Source: Streptomyces virginiae (GTDB lineage Bacteria; Actinomycetota; Actinomycetes; Streptomycetales; Streptomycetaceae). From it: a stretch of 64,000 bases of DNA. The stretch spans positions 62,001-126,000 of the forward strand of contig NZ_JOAK01000009.1 of NCBI RefSeq assembly GCF_000720455.1, written 5' to 3'. A model generated the notes under the pieces. It searched no databases. It was given only the letters and a program-made list of their open reading frames with translations, and had not been told where the DNA came from. The position numbers and the translations under genes are program-made. Within the stretch, counting starts at the first letter, position 1. Each line of letters begins with the position of its first letter. Below, piece by piece: positions 49,377 through 57,738 of this stretch.

Positions 49377-50417
49377 GTGAACACCCCATTGCTGTACCGG
49401 CTGCTCGACACCGACCCCGCCGCCGGGCCGGCGCAACTGCTGCACCGGGCCCGGGCCGGCCGTCATCTGCCCCATCTGGTGCTCTCCGCCCTGGCGGGCG
49501 ACGGCGTCCGGATGGGCGAGGCGGCCCGGGCCGAGCTGGACCGCGCGCGCGACCGCGTCGCCCGGTACACAGGGCTGGCCGGCGGCCTGGCCCGTTCCAC
49601 CGGCGTCCGCGCCATCCGGGGCCTCCCGCTCGCCGGGTACTACCCGGCCGGGCTGCTCCGCCCGCTGGACACCCTCGATCTGGTCGCCCCCGACGAGGCG
49701 GCGCTGTGGCAGGCCGTCATCCGGCTGGTCACCGACCACCCGGTGGAGCACATCGACGTCTCGCTGCTGGGCGAGCGGCCCCACCACACCGCCGTCACGC
49801 TCCACTGGCCGGCCGAGGACCCCCTCGTCGACCCCTGGTACCGCGTCCACGTCTCCACCGCGGCCCTGCCCGGCGACGGGCGGGGCGTGCCCGTGCGGCC
49901 GTTCCTGGTCGCCGACGAACACGTGGAGTGCCTCATCGCGCTGGCCGAGTCCCGCCTCGGCGAGCCGGGCCGGCCGCCCGGTCCGCTCACCCTCCTCGAC
50001 GTCGCCGCCCTCGCCGGCCGGCCCTTCGAGGCCGCCGAGACCGCCGCGGTCGTCGCCGCCTACCGGCTGGCCCCGGAGGTCGCGGCCCTCCTCGACCACG
50101 CCGCCGAGCACGTCCCGCTGGGCCCGCTCACGGCCGTCCGCGCCGCACTCGCCCCGGAGCTGGCCGCCGAGCACCGGCGCCGCGGCGAGGCCCCCGCCGC
50201 CCGGCGCGTCCCGGCACGGCACGGCGCCCTGCTCCGCCGCACCGTCATCCGCCACAGCTGGGGCGAGGCCCGCCTCCTCGGCCACACCCCCGACACCTCC
50301 CTCCTCCTCACCCCCGTCGCGGACTACCTCCTCGCTCCGGCCGCCGACGCCGTCGACACCCCGGCCACCCGCACCGCCGCCCTCGACGCCCTGCACCACT
50401 GGGACACCCTCTGTTGA
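49377..50417 (+). CDS. Nucleotidyltransferase-like protein (PF14907-type), uncertain
   Basis: 346 residues, GTG with GGAGG ribosome site. Residues ~80-125 contain Ile-Arg-Gly-Leu-Pro-Leu-Ala-x-Tyr-Tyr-Pro then Arg-Pro-Leu-Asp-Thr-Leu-Asp-Leu-Val, resembling 'uncharacterised nucleotidyltransferase' proteins whose consensus is KG..LA..YYP..RP..DIDLLV. The two metal-binding Asp would be those of Leu-Asp-Thr-Leu-Asp. The rest is Ala/Leu-rich helical sequence. Proteins of this family often accompany peptide-antibiotic clusters. It is divergent from the SARP gene and behind the heptamer array, so it is probably SARP-controlled. Function not established. Confidence 0.6.
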   Translation: MNTPLLYRLLDTDPAAGPAQLLHRARAGRHLPHLVLSALAGDGVRMGEAARAELDRARDRVARYTGLAGGLARSTGVRAIRGLPLAGYYPAGLLRPLDTLDLVAPDEAALWQAVIRLVTDHPVEHIDVSLLGERPHHTAVTLHWPAEDPLVDPWYRVHVSTAALPGDGRGVPVRPFLVADEHVECLIALAESRLGEPGRPPGPLTLLDVAALAGRPFEAAETAAVVAAYRLAPEVAALLDHAAEHVPLGPLTAVRAALAPELAAEHRRRGEAPAARRVPARHGALLRRTVIRHSWGEARLLGHTPDTSLLLTPVADYLLAPAADAVDTPATRTAALDALHHWDTLC

Positions 50418-50522
50418 CGCGAGGGAATTCCGTATTCCGCCCGGCGCGCCTCACGACTCCCCCCGGTTTCCCCGCCGCGGCCTTCATCACATTTCCGAAC
50501 CCGCCCACCAGCTCCGCTAACA

Positions 50523-50536
50523 TGTTCGAGCGAACA
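50523..50536. promoter_or_regulatory. 14-bp palindrome and -10-like box before PAP2 gene
   Basis: TGTTCG-AG-CGAACA is a perfect inverted repeat directly after a TAACAT -10-like hexamer (50518-50523) in an AT-rich stretch. It could be an operator. The half-sites are in the reverse orientation to the actinobacterial SOS box (GAAC-N4-GTTC), so it is not called a LexA site. Confidence 0.35.
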
Positions 50537-50571
50537 ATGATCAGGTTGAAATATGAACATCGGCTGAAAAA

Positions 50572-51939
50572 TTGATATCTGCGGTTTTGCGAGTGTTTTC
50601 GCGAAAGGGCGGCGGAGCCGAGTCCGCTGTGTGGCGTCGGCCACGCGTCATGCTGTGGGTCGCGGTGAGCGCGGTGGCCCTCGGATTCCTCGTCGCGCTG
50701 GAGATCGCCGCGCGCGGCTACGGCGTGCGGGGGCCGATCACCGACCAGGCGCGCGAAGTCGTGTTCGCCCCCAAGTCGGGCACGGTGCTGTACGCCAGCA
50801 TGGCCTTGATGCTGGTGGTGCTCACCTGGCGGCAGCGGTTCATCGCGATCGGCGCCGCGGTCGGCATCGACCTCGTCTTCTGGCTCGTGCGGTGGGCGGT
50901 CGGCGCCGAGATGATGTACGGCAACGGCGCCCTGCTCGTCACCCTGGGCTGCGCCGTCGTCGCGCTCACGCGCCGCACCGGCCGTGAACGGATGCTGCTG
51001 CTCCAGGGCGTCGGACTGGCCCTGCTGCTCGTGACCGGCCGCAAGACCGGCTACACCTGGCTGCTGATCACGTCCAAGACCCGCCCGACCGTGCTCGACC
51101 AGTACGTGGCGACCGCCGACCAGGCGCTGGGCAACCCGTCATGGGTGGCCGGCCGGATCGTCGAGGCCACCGGGGCAGCCGGCTTCCGCGTCCTGGAGTT
51201 CGTCTACATCCAGCTCGCGGTGATGGCGGTCATCGTCGCGCTGTACCAGCTGCGCAACGTGGCGGTCGAGCGCCGCTTCCCTCGCCACCACCTGGTGCGC
51301 ACCTTCCTGGCCATCGGACTGCTCGGGCCGGGCATCTACATGATCTTCCCGGTGGTCGGGCCGATCTTCGCGTACGGCGCCGACGGCGGGCAGTGGGCGC
51401 TGGCCGAGCTGTGGCCGAACACGCCGCCGCCCGTCGCCATTGCGCAGCCGATGCCCTTCGACGAGTTCACCCCGCGCAATTGCATGCCCAGCCTGCACAC
51501 CGCATGGGCGACCGCGATCTTCATCCATTCCCGCAAGGCCCCGCAGGCCCTGCGATGGGCGGGCACCTTCTGGCTGATCGCGACGCTCGGCGCGACCTTG
51601 GGATTCGGCTACCACTACGGCGCGGACATCGTCGCCGGTGTCGTGTTCACCCTCACGATCGATGCCGGGCTGCGCACCCTCGACCACGGCTGGGACCGCA
51701 GGGGAGTCCAGCTCGTCGCCTACGGCGCCGCGGTGTTCGTCGGGCTCCTGCTGTCGTACCGCTACCTGTCGATGGAGATGGCGGCGCACCCGTGGGTGTT
51801 CGGGCCGCTGGTCGTCCTGTCGATGGTCTCGGTGATCTACGGCTACGTCCGGATCAACAAGCGGTGGGAGCGCCTGGCCGCGGCGTCGTCGGTGCACGTG
51901 CCGCAGCAGCGCCGCGAGCAGCAGCCCGAACTGGTCTGA
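50572..51939 (+). CDS. PAP2-superfamily membrane phosphatase/transferase (Aur1/Ipt1-like)
   Basis: Up to 455 residues from TTG 50572; GTG 50593, GTG 50629 or ATG 50650 are alternatives, since no clear ribosome site favours the first. About ten membrane helices. The active-site signature of inositolphosphorylceramide-synthase-like PAP2 proteins is visible as Cys-Met-Pro-Ser-Leu-His-Thr-Ala-Trp-Ala (~305) and Gly-Tyr-His-Tyr-Gly-Ala-Asp-Ile-Val-Ala-Gly (~345), giving the two catalytic His and the Asp. It probably acts on a lipid phosphate or phosphoinositol at the membrane. There is no obvious functional link with the NRPS cluster. Confidence 0.75.
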   Translation: MISAVLRVFSRKGGGAESAVWRRPRVMLWVAVSAVALGFLVALEIAARGYGVRGPITDQAREVVFAPKSGTVLYASMALMLVVLTWRQRFIAIGAAVGIDLVFWLVRWAVGAEMMYGNGALLVTLGCAVVALTRRTGRERMLLLQGVGLALLLVTGRKTGYTWLLITSKTRPTVLDQYVATADQALGNPSWVAGRIVEATGAAGFRVLEFVYIQLAVMAVIVALYQLRNVAVERRFPRHHLVRTFLAIGLLGPGIYMIFPVVGPIFAYGADGGQWALAELWPNTPPPVAIAQPMPFDEFTPRNCMPSLHTAWATAIFIHSRKAPQALRWAGTFWLIATLGATLGFGYHYGADIVAGVVFTLTIDAGLRTLDHGWDRRGVQLVAYGAAVFVGLLLSYRYLSMEMAAHPWVFGPLVVLSMVSVIYGYVRINKRWERLAAASSVHVPQQRREQQPELV

Positions 51940-51997
51940 GACGACACCGCGCGCGCCCCGGTGCGGCGGGGCGCGCGCGGACCGCCTGACGCTCGGG

Positions 51998-53530
51998 TCA
52001 GACGATGCCCTCGGCGATCTCGGCCTGCTCCCGGGCGTTGCCGTACGCCGACGGCGTCCCGTACGAGCGCCGGGCGGCGTACCACCAGGCGCTGGCCAGG
52101 ACCAGGACCACGGCCAGGGCGATCACCGCGTAGTTCATCGAGTCGATGGTCACCGGCGACTTCTGCGGCAGGCAGAACAGCACGGTGACGACCGCCACCC
52201 ACACGACGGCGATCCAGCCGATCGGCTTGCTCCAGCGGCCCAGGTTCCACGGGCCGGGCTGGAAGCGGTTCCCGGCGCGCAGCCGCAGGTAGATCGGGAT
52301 CGCGTAGGCCGGGGTGATGCCGATGACGTTGATGGCGGTCACGGCCCCGTAGGCGGTCGCGGAGTAGAGCGACGGGATCGCCAGCACGGCCGCCACGGCG
52401 ACGGAGAGCCACACGGCCGGGACCGGCGTCTGCGTACGGCTGCTCACCTTGCGCCACAGAGCGGAGCCGGGGAGGGCGTTGTCGCGGCTGAAGGCGAACA
52501 CCATCCGGCTCGCGGCGGCGACCTCGGCGTTGCCGCAGAAGAGCTGCGCGACGATGACGACGAGGAGCAGCGCGGTGGCGCCGCCGGAGCCCAGCGCGTC
52601 GATGAAGATCTGGGCCGGCGGGACGCCGGTGGCGGTGCCCTGCACGGCCGCGTAGTCCTGGATGGCGAAGGTCAGGCCCGCGAGCAGCGCGAAGCCGGCG
52701 ACCCAGGAGACCCAGATGGCCCGGACGATGCCCCGGGCGGCGGAGACGGAGGCGTTGGAGGTCTCCTCCGAGAGGTGCGCGGAGGCGTCGTACCCGGAGA
52801 AGGTGTACTGGGCGAGCAGCAGGCCGACCGCCGCCACGTAGAACGGGTTGGCCCAGCCGGTGTCGTTGACGAACTCGGTGAAGACGAACGACGGCGACTG
52901 GTGCTGGTCGGGTATGAAGGCCAGGGCGCCCACGATCAGGGCGACGCCGCCCAGGTGCCACCAGACGCTGACGGAGTTGAGCACGCTGACGAGGCGGACG
53001 CCGAAGAGGTTGAGCGCGGCGTGCAGCAGCAGGATGCACAGGAAGATCACGAACGTCAGGCCGGGGGTGGGCACGACGCCGTACTGGAGGTTGAGGAAGG
53101 CGCCGGTGAAGAGGGCGGCGCCGTAGTCGATGCCGGCGATGGCGCCCAGCAGGCCGAGCAGGTTCAGCCAGCCCGTGTACCAGCCCCAGCGGCGTCCGCC
53201 GAGCCGGTCGGCCATGTAGTAGAGCGCTCCCGAGGTGGGGTAGGCGCTGGTCACCTCGGCCAGGGCGAGACCCACGCAGAGCACGAACAGGCCGACGCCG
53301 GCCCAGCCCCACAGCATCACGGCCGGACCCCCGGTGCCCAGGCCGAAGCCGTAGAGGGTCATGCAGCCGGACAGGACGGAGATGACCGAGAAGCTGATGG
53401 CGAAGTTGCCGAAGCCGCCCATCCGGCGGGCGAGGACCGGCTGGTAGCCGAGCTCCCTGAGCCGTTCCTCCTCGTCCTGCCGGGGTGGGGCCTTGCTGTC
53501 CGGGCGGACGGTCGGCGCGGTTCGGGACAT
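51998..53530 (-). CDS. Amino acid permease (APC superfamily)
   Basis: 510 residues with 12 predicted membrane helices. The first helix begins Gly-Gly-Phe-Gly-Asn-Phe-Ala-Ile-Ser-Phe-Ser, and the 'GYDASAHLSEET' motif in the sixth region is typical of GABA/choline/polyamine-type bacterial APC permeases. N- and C-termini are hydrophilic and cytoplasmic. It lies 100 bp from the minus-strand gene upstream, so both may share a transcript. The substrate (amino acid, GABA or polyamine) cannot be fixed from sequence alone. Confidence 0.88.
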   Translation of the reverse strand: MSRTAPTVRPDSKAPPRQDEEERLRELGYQPVLARRMGGFGNFAISFSVISVLSGCMTLYGFGLGTGGPAVMLWGWAGVGLFVLCVGLALAEVTSAYPTSGALYYMADRLGGRRWGWYTGWLNLLGLLGAIAGIDYGAALFTGAFLNLQYGVVPTPGLTFVIFLCILLLHAALNLFGVRLVSVLNSVSVWWHLGGVALIVGALAFIPDQHQSPSFVFTEFVNDTGWANPFYVAAVGLLLAQYTFSGYDASAHLSEETSNASVSAARGIVRAIWVSWVAGFALLAGLTFAIQDYAAVQGTATGVPPAQIFIDALGSGGATALLLVVIVAQLFCGNAEVAAASRMVFAFSRDNALPGSALWRKVSSRTQTPVPAVWLSVAVAAVLAIPSLYSATAYGAVTAINVIGITPAYAIPIYLRLRAGNRFQPGPWNLGRWSKPIGWIAVVWVAVVTVLFCLPQKSPVTIDSMNYAVIALAVVLVLASAWWYAARRSYGTPSAYGNAREQAEIAEGIV

Positions 53531-53630
53531 GGGGGAGTACCTCCGGGGGTCGTGAGGAACGGGGACGGTGAGCGGGGGTGGCGTGCGGGAGTGGCGCGCG
53601 GAGGAGGCCTGCGGGGGTGGGACGGCGGAG

Positions 53631-54611
53631 TCAGTCCCGGGTCGCCAGGCTGCGGGCCCGGGCCCGCACGAAGACCTCCATGGCCAGTTCCTGGTCGGCG
53701 GGGTCGCGGGTCCGGTAGGCCCACGGCAGGGTGGTCCAGTACCGGTCGATCGCGTCGAAGACCTGGGCCGCCTCGCCGAACCGGTGGGCTCCCCACAGCG
53801 CGTGGGCGAGGTGGTTCAGGTCGAGCTGTGAGGCGCGGCGCAGGTCGCTGTAGCGGAACCAGGTGTCCAGCGCGTGGCCGGCGTCGCGGACGGCGTCCTC
53901 GGCGACCCAGTGGAGGTCGAGCGCCTTCTCCTGGCCGCGCTCACGGCGGTACCGCTCGACGCTCAGATAGAGCGGCAGGAGGTGGACGGCCGACTCGGGC
54001 GGAGCCGAACCGGACGCCCAGTGGACGAAGTTGGCGGCCTCGGTCAGCGGTCCGGGCGTACCCGCGCACACGAACTGGAGCATCCGGTGGTACGCCTCGC
54101 GGTTGTGCGGGTCGCGCTTGTCGACCTGGGCGAGGATGCCCCAGGGGCCGCGGGGCAGCATCAGGGCGGGCGGCGCCTGACGGTGCTCGTCCATCGAACG
54201 GTGCTCGTCGAGGAGGGCCAGCGCGAGCAGGCAGACCCACGGCACGGGGTCGGCGGGGCTCAGCTCGGCGGCGTCGCGGCAGGCGGCCCACGCCTCCTGC
54301 CACAGCTCGCGCGTGCGGGGGTGGCGCGCACGGTGGGCGCGGACGGCGCGTTCGACGACGACACGGGTGTGCATGACGGACGCGGCGACGCTGCGCGGTT
54401 CCTCGGAGCGCCACGCCTGGACCACGTCCGATCCGGCGGCGACCGCGGCGAGCACCTGGGTGCGCTGGGTCCACAGTCCCCAGCCGTCCGTCCGGTCCAG
54501 TAAGTGCGCCATCGCCAGCCACCGGCCGGTGCGCAGGTCCTGCACGGCCACACGCAGGTCGTTGTCGTGGCCGGCGGGGTGGTAGACGGGCCGGAAGTCG
54601 CTGCCCGCCAT
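53631..54611 (-). CDS. Conserved hypothetical protein with TTA codon
   Basis: 326 residues from the ATG at 54611, preceded by a GGCGAGG ribosome site; an open frame extends to 54764 but is Asp/His/Arg-rich and unlike protein. The sequence is helical and Trp/Arg-rich (Trp-Gln-Glu-Ala-Trp-Ala-Ala-Cys-Arg, His-Leu-Ala-His-Ala-Leu-Trp-Gly-Ala) and recalls TPR-like or DUF4034-like proteins, with no catalytic motif seen. Codon 37 is TTA (54503-54501), so translation should depend on the bldA tRNA. Function unknown. It sits upstream of the permease gene on the same strand. Confidence 0.7.
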   Translation of the reverse strand: MAGSDFRPVYHPAGHDNDLRVAVQDLRTGRWLAMAHLLDRTDGWGLWTQRTQVLAAVAAGSDVVQAWRSEEPRSVAASVMHTRVVVERAVRAHRARHPRTRELWQEAWAACRDAAELSPADPVPWVCLLALALLDEHRSMDEHRQAPPALMLPRGPWGILAQVDKRDPHNREAYHRMLQFVCAGTPGPLTEAANFVHWASGSAPPESAVHLLPLYLSVERYRRERGQEKALDLHWVAEDAVRDAGHALDTWFRYSDLRRASQLDLNHLAHALWGAHRFGEAAQVFDAIDRYWTTLPWAYRTRDPADQELAMEVFVRARARSLATRD

Positions 54612-54901
54612 CACCTCGCCCCGGTCGACGGGTAGCCGGGACGGGCGCGTCTTGCGGTGGTCGTCGTCATCGGTCCTCGCATCGCATGGCCTTCGCGCCT
54701 GGTGATCGGCGATCACTATAGAGTGACTATGAGCGTTCGAGTCATGAAACTTTTTCGAATGCAAGTATCAAGCCACATACAAGATGTGAATTTGCGTCAG
54801 CTGCGTCACCGCCCGCGCGGATGGATCTTGACGGGGCCGCGTCCGCTGGTGAAGGCTTCCCCGAGACGATCGCGCATGCCGACGCCAGGGACGGAGTGGT
54901 G
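54612..54901. promoter_or_regulatory. Divergent AT-rich promoter region
   Basis: A 290-bp divergent spacer with an AT-rich island (about 54708-54800), unusual for this window. It holds the palindrome TCACT-ATAG-AGTGA (54713-54726), which overlaps a TATAGA -10-like hexamer, and further TGACT/AGTCA half-sites. It probably regulates the FGGY kinase operon. A short open frame (54657-54902) is not supported as a gene. Confidence 0.45.
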
Positions 54902-56338
54902 ATGACGGGCCCGGTGCTCGCTGTGGACCAGGGCACCTCGGGAACCAAGGCCCTCGTCGTCTGTCCCGTACGAGGCGTCATCGGATCCGCCTCCGCCCCC
55001 GTACGGCCCCGGTACCTGCCGGGCGGCCGCGTCGAGGTGGACCCCCGCGAGCTGCTGGATTCGGTCGTCGACGCGGGACGCGCCGCCCTGGCCGCGGCCG
55101 GCGAACCGGTCGCCGCGGTGGGCCTGGCCAACCAGGGCGAGACCGTCCTCGCCTGGGACCCGGCCGACGGTGAGCCGCTGACCACAGCGATCGTCTGGCA
55201 GGACCGCCGGGCCGAGCAGCTATGCACCGAACTCGCTCCGCACGCCGCGTCGTTGCAGGAGCGGACGGGACTGCCCCTCGACCCGTATTTCGCCGCGCCG
55301 AAGATGGCCTGGATACGTCGCCACCTCACCCGGCAGGGCGTCGTGACGACCAGCGACGCCTGGCTGGTGCACCGGCTCACCGGCGCCTTCGTCACCGACG
55401 CGGCGACCGCCGGCCGCACCCAGCTCCTCGACCTCGACACGCTCGACTGGTCGCCCGCCGCCCTGGACGCCTTCGGCCTCACCGGGGAACCGCTGCCGCA
55501 AGTCGTCGGCGCGGACACCCGCGTCGGCACCACCACCGCCTTCGGGCCCCCGCTGCCGCTGACCGGGCTGCTCGTCGACCAGCAGGCCGCGCTGCTCGCC
55601 CAGCGCGTCACCGAACCCGGAACCGCCAAGTGCACCTACGGCACCGGGGCGTTCCTCCTCGCACAGACCGGCCCCCGCCCCCGCCGCAGCACCACAGGAC
55701 TCGTCGGCTGCGTCGCCTGGCGGCTCGGCGGCGAGACCAGCTACTGCCTGGACGGCCAGGTCTACACCGCCGCGTCCGCCGTCCGCTGGCTCACCGACCT
55801 CGGCGTGATCTCCGGCGCCCAGGACCTCGACACCGTGGGCGGGACCGCCCCCGACGCCGGCGGCGTCACCTTCGTCCCCGCCCTCGCCGGCCTCGCCGCC
55901 CCCTGGTGGCGCGGCGACCTGCGCGGCTCGGTCACCGGTCTCGGCCTCGACACGACCGCCGGGAACCTCGTGCACGCCCTGTGCGACGGCATCGCCGCAC
56001 AGGTCGCCGAGCTAGCGGACGCCGTCGCCACCGACCTGGGAGCGCCCCTGGCCACCCTGCGCGTCGACGGCGGACTCACCCGGTCCGCCCTGCTCATGCA
56101 GGCGCAGGCAGACCTGCTGCAGATCCCCGTCGAGGTGTCCGCGCTCCCCGACGCCACCGCGCTCGGCGTGGGCGCCGTCGCCCGGCTAGGCCTCGACCCC
56201 TCCCTCACCGTGCACGAGGCCGTCCCCGAGTGGAAGCCCTCCGCCGTCTACGAACCGAAGGCCGGCGCCGGGCACGCCGCCGAGCGCCGCGCACGGTTCC
56301 GGACGGCGGTGTCCGCCCTGCTCGACGGCCCGGCATGA
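54902..56338 (+). CDS. FGGY-family carbohydrate/glycerol kinase
   Basis: 478 residues from ATG 54902 with GGAG upstream. ASKHA-fold kinase: N-terminal Ala-Val-Asp-Gln-Gly-Thr-Ser-Gly-Thr-Lys phosphate loop, Trp-Gln-Asp-Arg-Arg (as in glycerol kinase), Cys-Thr-Tyr-Gly-Thr-Gly-Ala-Phe adenosine region and 'LRVDGGLTRSALLMQAQADL' near the C-terminus. It most resembles glycerol kinases but is slightly short. Together with the following glycerol-3-phosphate-dehydrogenase-like gene (ATGA overlap) it suggests a glycerol or polyol utilisation operon in which the substrate is phosphorylated, then oxidised. Confidence 0.85.
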   Translation: MTGPVLAVDQGTSGTKALVVCPVRGVIGSASAPVRPRYLPGGRVEVDPRELLDSVVDAGRAALAAAGEPVAAVGLANQGETVLAWDPADGEPLTTAIVWQDRRAEQLCTELAPHAASLQERTGLPLDPYFAAPKMAWIRRHLTRQGVVTTSDAWLVHRLTGAFVTDAATAGRTQLLDLDTLDWSPAALDAFGLTGEPLPQVVGADTRVGTTTAFGPPLPLTGLLVDQQAALLAQRVTEPGTAKCTYGTGAFLLAQTGPRPRRSTTGLVGCVAWRLGGETSYCLDGQVYTAASAVRWLTDLGVISGAQDLDTVGGTAPDAGGVTFVPALAGLAAPWWRGDLRGSVTGLGLDTTAGNLVHALCDGIAAQVAELADAVATDLGAPLATLRVDGGLTRSALLMQAQADLLQIPVEVSALPDATALGVGAVARLGLDPSLTVHEAVPEWKPSAVYEPKAGAGHAAERRARFRTAVSALLDGPA

Positions 56339-57738
56339 CCGTCACCCGGCACGGCCCGCTGCCCGACGGCGCCGAGCCGTACGACGTGACGGTCGTCGGC
56401 GCCGGCGTCGTGGGCTGCGCCATCGCCCGCGAACTGGCCCGCCTCCCCCTGCGGACCGCCCTGATCGACGCCTGCGACGACGTCGGCAACGGCACCTCCA
56501 AGGCCAACACCGCCATCCTGCACACCGGTTTCGACGCCGTACCCGGCTCCCTGGAGTCCCGGCTCGTCCGCGACGGACAGCGGCTGCTCGCCTCCTACGC
56601 CGCCGACAGCGGCATCCCGGTCGAACCGGTCGGAGCCCTGCTCGTGGCCTGGAACGAGGAGCAGCTCGCGGCCCTCCCGGGACTCGCCGACAAGGCGGTG
56701 CGCAACGGCTACCACGCGGCCCGCATCCTCCCGGCCGGCGAGGTCCGGGCCCGCGAACCGGAGCTCGGCCCCGGCGTGCTGGGAGCCCTCCACGTACCGG
56801 ACGAGTCCCTCGTCTGCCCCTGGACGACCACCCTCGCCTACGCGACGCAGGCCGTGCGCGCCGGCGTCCACCTGCACCTCAACTGCCCCGTGCGATCGGT
56901 CACTCCGGGTGAACCGCACACGCTCACCACCGGCCGTGGCACGCTGCGCACCCGCCACCTGGTCAACGCGGCGGGCCTGTACGCCGACGAGATCGACCGC
57001 TTCCTCGGCCACGCCGACTTCACCGTCACGCCCCGCCGCGGTCAGCTCATCGTCTTCGACGAACTCGCCCGCGGCCTCGTACGCCACATCCTGCTGCCGG
57101 TGCCGGACGCCCGCGGCAAGGGAGTGCTGGTCACCCCGACCGTCTACGGGAACGTCATGCTCGGGCCCACCGCCGAGGACCTGGACGACAAGAGGGACAC
57201 CGGCTCGACCGCCGAAGGGCTCGCGCTGCTGAGGGAGAAGGGCAGGCGGATCCTGCCGGCGCTCCTCGACGAGGAGGTCACCGCCGTATACGCGGGACTG
57301 CGCGCGGCCACCGGGCAGGAGGACTACGTCATCCGCGCCCGTCCCGGCCAGCGGTACGTGACCGTCGGCGGCATCCGGTCCACCGGCCTGAGCGCCTCGA
57401 TGGCGATCGCCACCCACGTCGTCGAGCTGCTGGCCGAAGGAGGCCTGCCGGTCACCGGCGCCCGCGAGCCGGACCCGGTGCGGATGCCGAACCTCGGCGA
57501 GGCGTTCCCCCGCCCGTACCGCGACGCCGCGATGATCGCGGCGGACCCGGAGTACGGCCGGATCGTCTGCCACTGCGAGCGCGTGACCCGCGGCGAGATC
57601 CGCGACGCGCTCGCCGCGACCGTACCGCCCGGCTCGCCCGACGGCCTGCGGCGGCGCACCCGCGCCCGGGGCGGCCGCTGCCAGGGCTTCCACTGCGGGG
57701 CCGCCGTCCGCGCCCTGTTCGAGGAGGCCCGCCGGTGA
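56335..57738 (+). CDS. FAD-dependent G3P-dehydrogenase-like protein with BFD [2Fe-2S] domain
   Basis: 467 residues, ATGA overlap with the kinase. N-terminal FAD Rossmann motif Val-Val-Gly-Ala-Gly-Val-Val-Gly-Cys, DAO-type domain with Asn-Thr-Ala-Ile-Leu-His-Thr-Gly-Phe and Gly-Gly-Ile-Arg-Ser-Thr-Gly. A C-terminal BFD-like iron-sulfur domain (~400-460) has Cys-x-Cys in Ile-Val-Cys-His-Cys-Glu and Cys-x4-Cys in Arg-Cys-Gln-Gly-Phe-His-Cys. This is the layout of anaerobic GlpA-type dehydrogenases. The partner flavoprotein follows with a GTGA overlap. Confidence 0.87.
   Translation: MTVTRHGPLPDGAEPYDVTVVGAGVVGCAIARELARLPLRTALIDACDDVGNGTSKANTAILHTGFDAVPGSLESRLVRDGQRLLASYAADSGIPVEPVGALLVAWNEEQLAALPGLADKAVRNGYHAARILPAGEVRAREPELGPGVLGALHVPDESLVCPWTTTLAYATQAVRAGVHLHLNCPVRSVTPGEPHTLTTGRGTLRTRHLVNAAGLYADEIDRFLGHADFTVTPRRGQLIVFDELARGLVRHILLPVPDARGKGVLVTPTVYGNVMLGPTAEDLDDKRDTGSTAEGLALLREKGRRILPALLDEEVTAVYAGLRAATGQEDYVIRARPGQRYVTVGGIRSTGLSASMAIATHVVELLAEGGLPVTGAREPDPVRMPNLGEAFPRPYRDAAMIAADPEYGRIVCHCERVTRGEIRDALAATVPPGSPDGLRRRTRARGGRCQGFHCGAAVRALFEEARR

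Noticed and set aside
50523..50536. LexA/SOS box
   Set aside because: The half-sites read GTTC-N4-GAAC, the reverse order of the GAAC-N4-GTTC box used by Gram-positive LexA.
54657..54902. Possible 81-residue protein in the divergent AT-rich spacer
   Set aside because: Covers the promoter palindrome, lacks a ribosome site and runs into the kinase start.
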